Shown: positions 16,332 to 24,549 of the stretch, piece by piece
Layout: every line of letters begins with the position of its first letter
Position numbering within the stretch: position 1 is the first letter of the stretch
NCBI RefSeq assembly: GCF_900111235.1
Contig: NZ_FOJI01000006.1
Location: forward strand, 1-64,000
Reading direction: 5' to 3'
Length of the DNA stretch: 64,000 nt
Source of the DNA: [Clostridium] fimetarium
GTDB lineage: Bacteria > Bacillota > Clostridia > Lachnospirales > Lachnospiraceae
Program-made: the position numbers and the translations under genes
The notes under the pieces: generated by a model
Told to the model about the DNA's origin: nothing
The model's input: only the letters and a program-made list of their open reading frames with translations
Database searches by the model: none

Positions 16332-17219
16332 ATGAAGATCGCAAAGACAATAGAAGAAGTCAGGGAATGTATAAAAGAGTGGAGAAACGAGGGTCTTAGC
16401 ATAGGATTGGTGCCAACAATGGGTTATCTTCACGAAGGACATCAAAGTTTAGTAAAGCGAGCTTGCGAAAATGATATAGTTGTAGTTAGTATTTTTGTCA
16501 ATCCGATGCAGTTCGGACCCCAAGAGGATCTATCAAGTTATCCAAGGGACCTTGCAAGTGACATTCGGTTGTGTGAGGAAAATGGCGTGGATTTAATATT
16601 TAATCCCCAATCAGGGGAAATGTATGAATCCGATTTTTGCTCGTATGTCGATATGTCAGTGCTAACAGAAGAATTATGTGGTTTAAGCCGGCCAGAACAT
16701 TTTCGTGGAGTATGCACTGTTGTTTCAAAACTATTCAATATTGTTACACCGGATAGAGCATATTTTGGCGAGAAAGATGCACAGCAACTTGCTATTATTA
16801 AGCGTATGGTAAGAGATTTGAATTTCAATGTAGAAGTAATCGGCTGCCCTATTATTCGTGAAAAGGATGGTCTTGCAAAGAGCTCTCGTAATAAGTATCT
16901 AAATGAAGAAGAGAGAAAAGCTGCGCTTGTTTTAAGCGAATCAATCCAACTTGGAAAGAAAATATTAGAAGAGGGCGAAAGAGATAGCGCAGTTTTAGTG
17001 AAAGCAATGAAGGATTACATTGAAGCGGAGCCGTTGGTTAGAATTGATTATCTTAAAATCGTTGATTCAGTGTCAATGCATCAGGTGGAAAAACTAGAAA
17101 GTCCGGTCTTAGTGGCGATGGCAGTTTTTGTTGGAAAGACCAGATTGATCGATAATTTTATATTTTCTATATCAGAAAATCGTTCAGATTCTTTTTATAC
17201 ATCAGAAAATCGTTCTTGA
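16332..17219 (+). CDS. panC: Pantothenate synthetase
   Basis: Condenses pantoate with beta-alanine using ATP. The LVPTMGYLHEGHQSL segment carries the HxGH-type nucleotide site, FVNPMQF and YFGEKDAQQL follow, and SSRNKYL is the KMSKS-like loop. The start is placed at 16332 since GGAG at 16322-16325 would serve it; the ATG at 16320 lacks a site. The last 19 residues are an odd extension with the repeat SENRS twice, produced by a 15-bp DNA repeat. The stop codon overlaps the -35 box of the following TetR promoter. Confidence 0.95.
   Translation: MKIAKTIEEVRECIKEWRNEGLSIGLVPTMGYLHEGHQSLVKRACENDIVVVSIFVNPMQFGPQEDLSSYPRDLASDIRLCEENGVDLIFNPQSGEMYESDFCSYVDMSVLTEELCGLSRPEHFRGVCTVVSKLFNIVTPDRAYFGEKDAQQLAIIKRMVRDLNFNVEVIGCPIIREKDGLAKSSRNKYLNEEERKAALVLSESIQLGKKILEEGERDSAVLVKAMKDYIEAEPLVRIDYLKIVDSVSMHQVEKLESPVLVAMAVFVGKTRLIDNFIFSISENRSDSFYTSENRS
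17171..17215 (+). repeat. 15-bp direct repeat at the end of panC
   Basis: ATCAGAAAATCGTTC occurs at 17171-17185 and again at 17201-17215, spaced exactly 30 bp. It encodes SENRS twice at the PanC C-terminus. Confidence 0.8.
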
Positions 17220-17256
17220 CAGTAGTGCAAATCGATGATAACATAACAGTGTTATC
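17216..17256 (+). promoter_or_regulatory. Promoter and operator of the TetR gene
   Basis: TTGACA at 17216-17221 and TAACAT at 17239-17244 are 17 bp apart. The -10 box lies within GATAACA (17237-17243) ... TGTTATC (17250-17256), a 20-bp palindrome with core ATAAC-AGT-GTTAT. The same ATAAC-N3-GTTAT core recurs at 17987-17999 before the ABC transporter genes. Confidence 0.7.
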
Positions 17257-17288
17257 TAAATACTATTTAAATTCTATAAACAGAAAAG

Positions 17289-17915
17289 ATGGTGAAAATG
17301 AAACAAGAAACACAGACGCGGGAAAAACTATTAAAAGTTGCAAAAGAAGAATTCCTGGAAAAAGGTTATGCAGCAGCATCATTAAGAAGTATCTGTAAAA
17401 AAGCTGATGTGACTACTGGAGCACTGTATTTTTTCTTTCAGGATAAAGAAGACCTGTTTGGTTCATTAGTGAAAGAGCCGCTAGATAAGTTGTATGGAAT
17501 TATGAAACTGCATTATCTAGATGAAATCGCAGAGACGAAAGAGTTAGTAATAGAAAACAATGATATGAAAAATGACTTAGAGGCATCAAAAATGGCCATT
17601 CACTTTATGTATCATTATCATGATGAATTTTTATTGCTTTTAACAAAGTCACAAGGCTCTAAATTTGAAAAGTGTTTTGATGAATTTGTAGAGATGTCTG
17701 AAAAACATTACCGTGTTTTGGCTGATAAAATATCTGAGATTTATCATTTACCCAGAGTCGATGATTATACAATTCACTGGTGTTCTCATGTTCAAATATT
17801 TACCTTTGCACATTTTATTACACATGGATTACCACAAATTGAAGCGGAAGCGCAGATAGAGGTAATGGTGAAATTCATGGTGAATGGTTGGCTTAGTATT
17901 TGGGAAAAAAAATAA
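17289..17915 (+). CDS. TetR-family regulator of the ABC efflux genes
   Basis: A 208-aa TetR protein with helix-turn-helix ASLRSICKKADVTTGALYFFF near residues 32-52 and an all-helical ligand domain rich in aromatics and His. Starts at 17289 or 17298 are both possible; neither has a strong ribosome site. Its own promoter and the region ahead of the ABC transporter share a matching dyad, so it probably represses both, with a transported compound as inducer. Confidence 0.87.
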   Translation: MVKMKQETQTREKLLKVAKEEFLEKGYAAASLRSICKKADVTTGALYFFFQDKEDLFGSLVKEPLDKLYGIMKLHYLDEIAETKELVIENNDMKNDLEASKMAIHFMYHYHDEFLLLLTKSQGSKFEKCFDEFVEMSEKHYRVLADKISEIYHLPRVDDYTIHWCSHVQIFTFAHFITHGLPQIEAEAQIEVMVKFMVNGWLSIWEKK

Positions 17916-17944
17916 ATTATATCATCTCGGTAGCACTATAAGAA

Positions 17945-18000
17945 GGGGATATCAATTAATGGTATCCCTAATAAAAACCTAATAACATAACATCGTTATG
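17945..18000 (+). promoter_or_regulatory. Hairpin and TetR-type operator before the ABC genes
   Basis: GGGATA pairs with TATCCC at about 17946-17968, a weak terminator for the TetR gene. Next, CATAAC-ATC-GTTATG at 17986-18000 is a perfect dyad sharing its ATAAC-N3-GTTAT core and most flanking bases with the palindrome over the TetR promoter. The ABC promoter presumably lies here, but no clear -35 box is visible. Confidence 0.6.
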
Positions 18001-18111
18001 CTGGTGAAGCATATTATAAAATATCAAGATATTTTAAACAATGTGATTTATATTCGAAAGGTACAGATACGACGAGAGATATGAAAGATTTGTGGTTGTA
18101 ATACAAATTAA

Positions 18112-18172
18112 ATATGCGCATTGTCTCGCAGAGTGAGCCGATAAAAGATGCGCAGGAATGAGGGGAATTATG
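18112..18172 (+). ncRNA. 61-nt structured element, copy 1, ending at a start codon
   Basis: It matches copy 2 (49596-49656) without gaps at 46 of 61 positions. Outer stem: TGCGCAT (18115-18121) with ATGCGCA (18148-18154). Inner hairpin: CTCGC-AGA-GTGAG (18125-18137). The 3' part holds the Shine-Dalgarno site and the ATG of the ABC ATPase gene. The two copies differ by a compensatory change in the outer stem, so an RNA fold is plausible. Whether it is a riboswitch, thermosensor or mobile repeat is unknown. Confidence 0.55.
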
Positions 18173-18868
18173 TATGTAGAAGTAAAAGAGGTTGACAAAT
18201 GTTACGGAAATGGAGAAAACCTAGTTAAAGTAATAGATGGTATTACAACTGGAGTTGAAAAAGGGGAAATGTGTGTTATTCTTGGCCCAAGCGGTTCTGG
18301 AAAATCAACTCTTTTAAATGTAATTGGTGGACTTGATAGTATAGATAAAGGCCATATTGTTGTGGATGGACTAGATATAACAGGGTTAAGACAAAATGCA
18401 GTATCAAAATATAGAAGAGATTACTTGGGATTCATTTTTCAGTTCTATAATCTTGTTCCAAATCTGACGGTAAGAGAAAATATTCAGGTATGTGAATATC
18501 TGACGAAGGAACCTCTTGATATTGATGAGTTAATCGATACGTTGGGAATGACTGAACATCAAAAAAAGTTTCCCTCACAGTTATCAGGTGGACAACAGCA
18601 AAGATGCGCAATTGCAAGAGCCCTTATCAAAAATCCAAAGCTGTTGCTTTGTGATGAACCAACGGGTGCTCTTGATTATAAGACATCAAAGGATATTTTG
18701 ATGTTATTAGAAGAAGTAAATAAAAAATATGGAACTACAATGCTGATTGTTACCCATAACTCAGCAATAAAAGATATGGTACATAGAGTGATTCAAATAA
18801 AAGATGGAAAAATTAGTAAAGACTATGTGAACACTAACTTGGTATCTGCAAAAGATCTGGAATGGTAA
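18170..18868 (+). CDS. ABC transporter ATP-binding protein (MacB/LolD type)
   Basis: A 232-aa ATPase with Walker A GPSGSGKST, Q-loop FQFYNLVPNLTVREN, signature LSGGQQQRC, Walker B LLLCDEPTGALD and H-loop THN. The FQFYNL Q-loop and the adjacent FtsX-type permease place it in the MacB/LolD group, which exports peptides or pulls substrates from the membrane. The start at 18170 follows GAGGGG; the ATG at 18158 does not. Probably controlled by the upstream TetR. Confidence 0.92.
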   Translation: MYVEVKEVDKCYGNGENLVKVIDGITTGVEKGEMCVILGPSGSGKSTLLNVIGGLDSIDKGHIVVDGLDITGLRQNAVSKYRRDYLGFIFQFYNLVPNLTVRENIQVCEYLTKEPLDIDELIDTLGMTEHQKKFPSQLSGGQQQRCAIARALIKNPKLLLCDEPTGALDYKTSKDILMLLEEVNKKYGTTMLIVTHNSAIKDMVHRVIQIKDGKISKDYVNTNLVSAKDLEW

Positions 18869-18963
18869 AATTAAACTTTACATGCAAAGTTCATTTCAAA
18901 GCTTGTAGGAAACTGAATCATTGGAAGAACAAATGTGTTCTTTGAAATTTGGAGGATAAAAAG

Positions 18964-21285
18964 ATGGTTTTACATAGAAGAATTATAAGAGAATTAAGAC
19001 AAGGATGGGTAAAATATGGTGCCATGGCTTTTTTGCTTATTTTGTCATTAAGCCTGGTTGTTAGCTTAGCAGGTGGTGCCGATACGATCGTAAATACGAT
19101 GGAATCAACGTTTCAAACTTCTCATGTGGAAGATGGGGAATTTCAGGTGCACGTGCCATTGAATGATAGCCAGTTAAATGAATTAAAAGACTTGGGAGCA
19201 AAAGTAGAAGAAAAATTTTACTTTGATGCACAATCTGAACAGGGTACTTCACTTCGAATTTTCAAAAATCGAGATTATATTAATCAAATAAAATTAGATG
19301 AAGGAAGTGATCCGCAAAACGATAATGAAATTATTTTGGAAAAACATCTTGCTGATAATCTTGGATTATCAATTGGCGATAACTTTGTACTTGCTGGGAA
19401 TACATATCAGATATCAGGAATTGGAAGCGTTCCAGATTATTCCAATGTAGTTAAAAATATTACGGATGTATTGTCCGATATAAAAAAATTCAGTGTGTGC
19501 TTTGTTTCAACCGATCGATTTAATGAACTCACAAAAGACAATGACAATGTGGCACATGAATATTCCTATATACTTGAAAATGGATGCACACATGATAAGG
19601 TGAAAAATTATATTACGAATATGGATTTTGATAAAACTAAAATCACAAATCCTTATATGAAACAAATTGTGGAACAATTAGAGAGTGGAAAAGAAAATCT
19701 GACAAATACATCATTCAAATATTCAAATCTCACATTTTTCTTAAAAGCGAATGATAATCAAAGGATTACTAGTTGTGAAGATGACGTGGCAATTAATAAG
19801 ATGGCTGCGTTAGTTGCTGGTGTGATTATCCTATTATTAATTGCTTATATGCTATCCGTATTTTCTGTTCATAATATAGAGAAGGAAAGTGCAATTATTG
19901 GCACCCTATATTCCATGGGATATGTAAAAAAAGAGTTGATCAGGCATTTTATGATTTTGCCTGTTGCATTAACAGTTGTTTCAAGTGTTTTTGGAACGGT
20001 TCTAGGATTTTTGCTGATACCTTCAAAAGTATTAAGTAGTTCAAATTATTTTTCGTTTCCAAAAGCAATTGGCACTTATCCTCTCTATTTGATTGCATTT
20101 GGAATCTTAATGCCAATTATTATTACAGCTTTGGTAAATTATTTTGTGCTAAATGGAAAGTTAAAAGCAGAGCCTCTAAAACTACTTAGAAAAGAGAAAA
20201 AGCAGACTAAAATTGCAAATGTGGATCTTAAGAATATGGGATTTATTAATCGATACCGTATCAGACAGTTGATTCGTGAAATTAGAGGTAATATTACATT
20301 GTTCTTTGGACTATTTATAGCGATTCTTCTTATGATGCTTGGATTTTGTATCTTTGGGAGTATTGATAATTATGTAAATGGAATCACGAAGGATGTAAAT
20401 TATCAGTACCAGTATATATTGAGTTATCCAATGCAGGAAAGCCCTCCAAAAGCTGAAATCGCATATACAAAAGGATTAAATACAAAATTTGATTTAACAG
20501 GCGGTGATATGGGAGTGACGCTGCAGGGGATTGAAAAGGATAATGTATATTTTGATTTTGATGTAAAAAGCGAAAACAATGAAGTATTCATATCTGATTC
20601 AGCTGCATTGAAATTCAACTGGAAAATAGGAGATTCGATTACTCTAGAGGATACTACGGCAAACAGAAGTTATAAATTTAAAGTAAAAGATGTGGTACAT
20701 TTTGCCAATGGACTATATATATTTATGGATATTAATAATATGCGCAAAGTATTTGATCAAAAAGAGGGCTATTTTAATACCTTATTATCCGAGGATAAGT
20801 TAGATTTAGAGTCGGGAAGAATTGCATCAGTAATTACAAAGAACGAGATGGAAGCAGCGGCACATCAGATGTATGCTATGATGTCGGATATGATTGTAAC
20901 AATTGTTGCTGCTTCGGTTGTATTGTTTGTCATTGTAATGTATCTGTTGCTAAAAATGATGATTGATAAGGCAACATTTAGTATTTCATTAATTAAGGTT
21001 TTTGGATATTCTCAAAAGGAAGTGAAGAAACTATATCTTGGATGTAATCTTTATACTGTTCTAATAACAACATTAATATCATTGCCAATTACAAAAAAAA
21101 TAATAAGTATGATATATCCAAGCTTTATCTCGAATGTGTCAGCAGGAATGCCAACCGTTATGCCAGTGTATCTATATCTAATTATGATTGGCATTATCAT
21201 GGGTTCCTATTTGTTGGTTAATGTTTTATTGTCTAGACATTTGAAGAAAGTGTCGTTGGTTGAAATCCTCAAAGAAAGAGAATAG
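18964..21285 (+). CDS. FtsX-family ABC transporter permease
   Basis: A 773-aa permease with the duplicated FtsX layout: TM1 at about residues 15-38, a large extracellular MacB-PCD-like domain to about 280, three helices (about 285-410), a second half with TM near 450-470, another extracellular domain, and three final helices from about 645. It ends SLVEILKERE, typical of the family. GGAGG at 18951-18955 supports the ATG at 18964. It pairs with the ATPase 95 bp upstream. An antimicrobial-peptide or lipid export role is likely, not proven. Confidence 0.9.
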   Translation: MVLHRRIIRELRQGWVKYGAMAFLLILSLSLVVSLAGGADTIVNTMESTFQTSHVEDGEFQVHVPLNDSQLNELKDLGAKVEEKFYFDAQSEQGTSLRIFKNRDYINQIKLDEGSDPQNDNEIILEKHLADNLGLSIGDNFVLAGNTYQISGIGSVPDYSNVVKNITDVLSDIKKFSVCFVSTDRFNELTKDNDNVAHEYSYILENGCTHDKVKNYITNMDFDKTKITNPYMKQIVEQLESGKENLTNTSFKYSNLTFFLKANDNQRITSCEDDVAINKMAALVAGVIILLLIAYMLSVFSVHNIEKESAIIGTLYSMGYVKKELIRHFMILPVALTVVSSVFGTVLGFLLIPSKVLSSSNYFSFPKAIGTYPLYLIAFGILMPIIITALVNYFVLNGKLKAEPLKLLRKEKKQTKIANVDLKNMGFINRYRIRQLIREIRGNITLFFGLFIAILLMMLGFCIFGSIDNYVNGITKDVNYQYQYILSYPMQESPPKAEIAYTKGLNTKFDLTGGDMGVTLQGIEKDNVYFDFDVKSENNEVFISDSAALKFNWKIGDSITLEDTTANRSYKFKVKDVVHFANGLYIFMDINNMRKVFDQKEGYFNTLLSEDKLDLESGRIASVITKNEMEAAAHQMYAMMSDMIVTIVAASVVLFVIVMYLLLKMMIDKATFSISLIKVFGYSQKEVKKLYLGCNLYTVLITTLISLPITKKIISMIYPSFISNVSAGMPTVMPVYLYLIMIGIIMGSYLLVNVLLSRHLKKVSLVEILKERE

Positions 21286-21342
21286 TATAAAAATAAAATT
21301 ACAATACTTTTATTGATTTTATGAAAGGATAAAATTTTATTA

Positions 21343-22095
21343 ATGAATAATAAGATAAAAACAATTAGCAAAAACACAAATAAAAAAAGAACAAATAACA
21401 AAAGAAAATTTAATTTTATGATAGGAATTTTATGTATATTTATAATTATAGGCGGAATAAATCTAGCTGAAGGCGGTTATGTTAGCAAAATAGTTAATGG
21501 GACTGAAAATAAACCATTTATTTTACAAGCAAATAGTGAAATTATTAAAAATGATTGGAGATTAATACTAGTAAACCATTGGAATCCTATTCCAGATAAT
21601 TATAATATTTCACTCACAAAACTTAAAAACGGAGAGTCTGTGGATGAGAGGATATATAAAGATTTGCAAGAAATGTTTGATAATGCAAGAAATAATGGCT
21701 TATATCCTATGATATCTTCTGGATACAGAACGACACAAATGCAGAAAAATATGTTTGATGAAAAATTTTATGATATAAAATCTCAAGGCTACTCTACAAA
21801 AGAAGCAGAAACAATGACAGAGAAATGGGTCGCAATTCCTGGAACAAGTGAACACCAAATAGGATTGGCAATCGATGTTGTTGGAGAAAATAATCAAGAT
21901 AATGCGAAAGTGCAACAATGGCTTAAGGTTAATAGTTATAAATATGGTTTTATTTTGAGATACCCGTCTGATAAAATAGAAATAACTGGTACTAATTTTG
22001 AACCTTGGCATTTTAGATATGTAGGAAAAGAAAATGCAGCCCAAATTTATATAAGTGGACTTTGTCTCGAGGAATATTTAGAATCGTTACAGTAA
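21343..22095 (+). CDS. VanY-type D-alanyl-D-alanine carboxypeptidase
   Basis: A 250-aa membrane-anchored zinc peptidase (M15B). A basic N-terminus and one TM at about residues 27-43 place it outside. Catalytic motifs are SSGYRT, the zinc motif SEHQIGLAIDV (SxHxxGxAxD), and EPWHFRYVG with the second His. It trims the terminal D-Ala from peptidoglycan stem peptides. It lies 57 bp after the ABC permease, so export of a cell-wall-active compound and wall remodelling may be linked; that is inference from position. Confidence 0.93.
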   Translation: MNNKIKTISKNTNKKRTNNKRKFNFMIGILCIFIIIGGINLAEGGYVSKIVNGTENKPFILQANSEIIKNDWRLILVNHWNPIPDNYNISLTKLKNGESVDERIYKDLQEMFDNARNNGLYPMISSGYRTTQMQKNMFDEKFYDIKSQGYSTKEAETMTEKWVAIPGTSEHQIGLAIDVVGENNQDNAKVQQWLKVNSYKYGFILRYPSDKIEITGTNFEPWHFRYVGKENAAQIYISGLCLEEYLESLQ

Positions 22096-22108
22096 GTGGT
22101 GTTTTATG

Positions 22109-22147
22109 AAAAGAGTATGTCATAAAAGTTGACTTACTCTTTTTTTG
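22109..22147 (+). terminator. Rho-independent terminator
   Basis: AAGAGTATGTCA pairs with TGACTTACTCTT (one mismatch), then T7. It ends the VanY transcript. Confidence 0.85.
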
Positions 22148-22166
22148 AAAAAATTAGTAAAACATA

Positions 22167-22195
22167 TTGACAACTATCGATATAAGTGATATCAT
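22167..22195 (+). promoter_or_regulatory. Promoter and operator of the ars-type operon
   Basis: TTGACA at 22167-22172 and TATCAT at 22190-22195 are 17 bp apart. GATAT-AAGTG-ATATC (22179-22193) is a perfect dyad filling the spacer up to the -10 box, where an ArsR dimer would exclude polymerase. Confidence 0.7.
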
Positions 22196-22235
22196 CCATA
22201 TATTGATAATAATAGATTTGAGAGGGGATAGAGTT

Positions 22236-22511
22236 ATGACAAATTCAGATATTGCTAAAGTTTTCAAAGCTTTTTGCGATGAAAGTAGAATAGAGATATT
22301 GAAAGAATTATCAGATAGTGAAAAATGTGCATGCAAGTTATTAGAAAAATTAGAGATTGGTCAATCAACATTATCTCATCATATGAAAATTCTATGTGAT
22401 TCAGGAATTGTAATTGGTCGTAAAGAGGGAAAGTGGACGCACTACTCAATTAATCCAGAAGGTATTAAAATAGCGAAAGATCTTTTGAAAAATATAACTA
22501 AAATGGAATAG
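22236..22511 (+). CDS. arsR: ArsR-family metalloregulator
   Basis: A 92-aa winged-helix repressor. The helix before the recognition helix carries CACKLLEKL, a Cys-x-Cys pair like the CxC of arsenic-sensing ArsR, followed by GQSTLSHHMKIL. Binding of As(III) to these thiols releases DNA. The ATG at 22236 is right; upstream codons in frame belong to the promoter. The next gene, arsP, fits regulation by trivalent organoarsenicals. Confidence 0.9.
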   Translation: MTNSDIAKVFKAFCDESRIEILKELSDSEKCACKLLEKLEIGQSTLSHHMKILCDSGIVIGRKEGKWTHYSINPEGIKIAKDLLKNITKME

Positions 22512-22587
22512 TTTTTAAGATATATTAGTGCCATCGATTAGATGGCTTTAATATAGTATTACATATCTATACATGTAAATGCGTAGA

Positions 22588-22635
22588 TATATAGATAGAG
22601 ATGTAGATAAAGATGCAGATAAGGATATAGATTTA
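22588..22635 (+). repeat. Four degenerate 12-bp tandem repeats
   Basis: Units of 12 bp, such as GATGTAGATAAA, GATGCAGATAAG and GATATAGATTTA, run between arsR and arsP. No function is apparent. Confidence 0.5.
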
Positions 22636-22684
22636 AAAGTAAACCAATAGAAACATTAATATAATAGGAAAGGTGTGTTGTAAA

Positions 22685-23695
22685 ATGAAAATAGTAGAAT
22701 CAATATGGTTATTTTTCCAAAATCAAATACTCGCAATGAAATGGTTAAACGAGGTGATAGGGAGTTTGTTGACAGTAGTAGGACTAGATATTCAAGGAAA
22801 GTTGGGAGGGAGTCTTCAGTTTTTTATATTTGATACAATTAAAATATTTGTGCTATTATCTATTTTGATATTTATTATCTCCTATATTCAAAGCTATTTT
22901 CCACCAGAACGAACAAAGAAGATACTTGAAAGATTTCATGGTGTAACGGCCAATATTTTAGCAGCCTTACTTGGAACTGTGACGCCATTTTGTAGTTGTT
23001 CTTCTATTCCATTATTTATCGGATTTAGTAGTGCAGGACTTCCAGTAGGAGTTACATTTTCGTTTCTTATTTCATCCCCACTTGTAGATCTGGGTTCATT
23101 AGTGCTATTAATGAGCATTTTCGGAGCTAAGGTAGCGGTGGCATATGTTATTGTTGGTCTTGTATTAGCCGTCATCGGAGGAACTCTAATCGAGAAACTT
23201 GGTATGCAAAAATACGTTGAAGATTTTATTACTGGGGTTAGTAGAGTTGACATTGATTCGCCTGATTTAACGAAATCTGAAAGAATCACTTATGCAAAAG
23301 AGCAAGTGCAGGCGACTGTTAAGAAGGTGTTTTGGTATGTATTAGTAGGTGTGGGAATTGGAGCAATGATACATAATGTGATTCCAGAAGCAATTATTCA
23401 AAGTATTTTGGGTACAAATAATCCATTTTCAGTAATCATTGCAACCGTAGTAGGAATACCGATGTATGCAGATATATTTGGAACGATTCCAATTGCAGAA
23501 GCACTATTTTCAAAAGGAGTAGGGTTAGGAACAATTTTAAGCTTTATGATGGGTGTTACAGCACTATCATTGCCATCTTTGATTATGTTAAGAAAGGCTG
23601 TAAAACCAAAATTATTAGTTGTATTTGTCGCAATTGTTGCAGTAGGAATTATTATTATTGGTTATGGATTTAATGCATTACAAGTGTTTTTTTAA
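22685..23695 (+). CDS. arsP: ArsP-type organoarsenical efflux permease
   Basis: A 336-aa permease (formerly DUF318) with about eight hydrophobic segments. The hallmark TPFCSCSSIPLF, carrying a CxC pair in a membrane helix near residue 100, is present, as is SFLISSPLVDLGSL, and a related motif PMYADIFGTIPIAEAL repeats in the second half. ArsP exports trivalent methylated or aromatic arsenicals. The ATG at 22685 follows AAAGGTG; the upstream GTG does not. The flanking regulator and two redox genes support an arsenic role. Confidence 0.88.
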   Translation: MKIVESIWLFFQNQILAMKWLNEVIGSLLTVVGLDIQGKLGGSLQFFIFDTIKIFVLLSILIFIISYIQSYFPPERTKKILERFHGVTANILAALLGTVTPFCSCSSIPLFIGFSSAGLPVGVTFSFLISSPLVDLGSLVLLMSIFGAKVAVAYVIVGLVLAVIGGTLIEKLGMQKYVEDFITGVSRVDIDSPDLTKSERITYAKEQVQATVKKVFWYVLVGVGIGAMIHNVIPEAIIQSILGTNNPFSVIIATVVGIPMYADIFGTIPIAEALFSKGVGLGTILSFMMGVTALSLPSLIMLRKAVKPKLLVVFVAIVAVGIIIIGYGFNALQVFF

Positions 23696-23742
23696 AACTT
23701 GTTTAAATAAAGTGAAGTCACAAAGAGAAAGGAGAGATAATT

Positions 23743-23979
23743 ATGGCAAAAAAGTGGTATCCTGTAATTGATTATTCAACGTGTAATGAATGTGGAGCAT
23801 GTGTGAAAAAATGTTCTCATGGAGTTTACAATAAGGAAAAAGAATTAACTCCAATTGTTACAAATCCTGAAGAATGTATAGATCATTGTCATGGATGTGG
23901 AAATATTTGTCCTCAAGGTGCAATTACATATGTTGGTGAAGATACAGGATGGGTTCCAACAAATTTAGATAAAAAATAA
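23743..23979 (+). CDS. Two-cluster 4Fe-4S ferredoxin
   Basis: A 78-aa protein with two cysteine sets: CNECGACVKKC and CIDHCHGCGNIC followed by PQGAI. Spacing fits two [4Fe-4S] clusters with a longer first spacing in the second set. It lies 47 bp after arsP and 38 bp before a thioredoxin-like gene, within one operon. It may deliver electrons to reduce an arsenical or the redox partner; this is inferred from position only. Confidence 0.85.
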   Translation: MAKKWYPVIDYSTCNECGACVKKCSHGVYNKEKELTPIVTNPEECIDHCHGCGNICPQGAITYVGEDTGWVPTNLDKK

Positions 23980-24017
23980 TATAAGAGTATTTTAATAAAA
24001 GAAAAAGGAGCATAATT

Positions 24018-24395
24018 ATGTCATTATTTGGACTTGGAAAGAAAAAGGATGAAGTGAAAGAGGTAAATAGCAACTGTGGTTGTAGTGAAGCTTGTGCTAC
24101 AGGAACTTGTGATACACAACCAATAGAAAATGTGAAACCTGATATTGTTAGTGGTGAATCAGTAAAAGTCTTAGGCTCAGGATGTGCCAAATGTAATGAA
24201 TTAGAAGCAAATGTGAAAAAAGCACTTGAGCAGTTATCAATGGATACTTCAATAGAACATGTAACTGATTTTGCTCAAATTGCCGCATATGGTGTTATGT
24301 CAACGCCTGCATTAGTAGTAGATGGTAAGGTCGTGGCTTATGGTAAGGTTTTAAAAGTTGAGGAAGTTGTAAAATTATTAGAAAAAGTAAGGTAG
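24018..24395 (+). CDS. Thioredoxin-fold protein with Cys-rich N-terminus
   Basis: A 125-aa protein. Residues about 48-125 are a small thioredoxin-like domain (TM0996/MTH895 type) with active-site GCAKC (Cys56, Cys59) and the cis-Pro segment MSTPALVVDGKVVAYGK. The N-terminus adds Cys20, Cys22, Cys26 and Cys31, unusual for this group, which may bind metal or arsenic or relay thiols. Last gene of the arsR-arsP unit. Similar redoxins are found beside ArsP/ACR-type genes, but the precise reaction is unknown. Confidence 0.85.
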   Translation: MSLFGLGKKKDEVKEVNSNCGCSEACATGTCDTQPIENVKPDIVSGESVKVLGSGCAKCNELEANVKKALEQLSMDTSIEHVTDFAQIAAYGVMSTPALVVDGKVVAYGKVLKVEEVVKLLEKVR

Positions 24396-24432
24396 TGTAA
24401 GAGATTAATCGTTTACGCACGATTTAAAAACA

Positions 24433-24466
24433 CAAAAAAGATTGGTAGTGTACCAGTCTTTTTTGT
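24433..24466 (+). terminator. Rho-independent terminator
   Basis: AAAAAGATTGGT pairs with ACCAGTCTTTTTT around AGTGT. It ends the arsenic-type operon and has an A-run on the other side. Confidence 0.85.
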
Positions 24467-24474
24467 TAATAACA

Positions 24475-24504
24475 TTGACATTCTTAAAAGGCAAGGTTTA
24501 TCAT
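24475..24504 (+). promoter_or_regulatory. Promoter of the first GNAT gene
   Basis: TTGACA at 24475-24480 and TATCAT at 24499-24504 with 18-bp spacing. Confidence 0.5.
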
Positions 24505-24549
24505 GGTTAAAATCATTTCAATTTACCTATGAAACATGGAGGACAAAGA

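Noticed and set aside
17216-17398. Plus-strand open frame over the end of panC
   Set aside because: Covers the TetR promoter and overlaps the TetR coding start in another frame.
22588-22635. CRISPR-like array
   Set aside because: Units are 12 bp, degenerate and without spacers.
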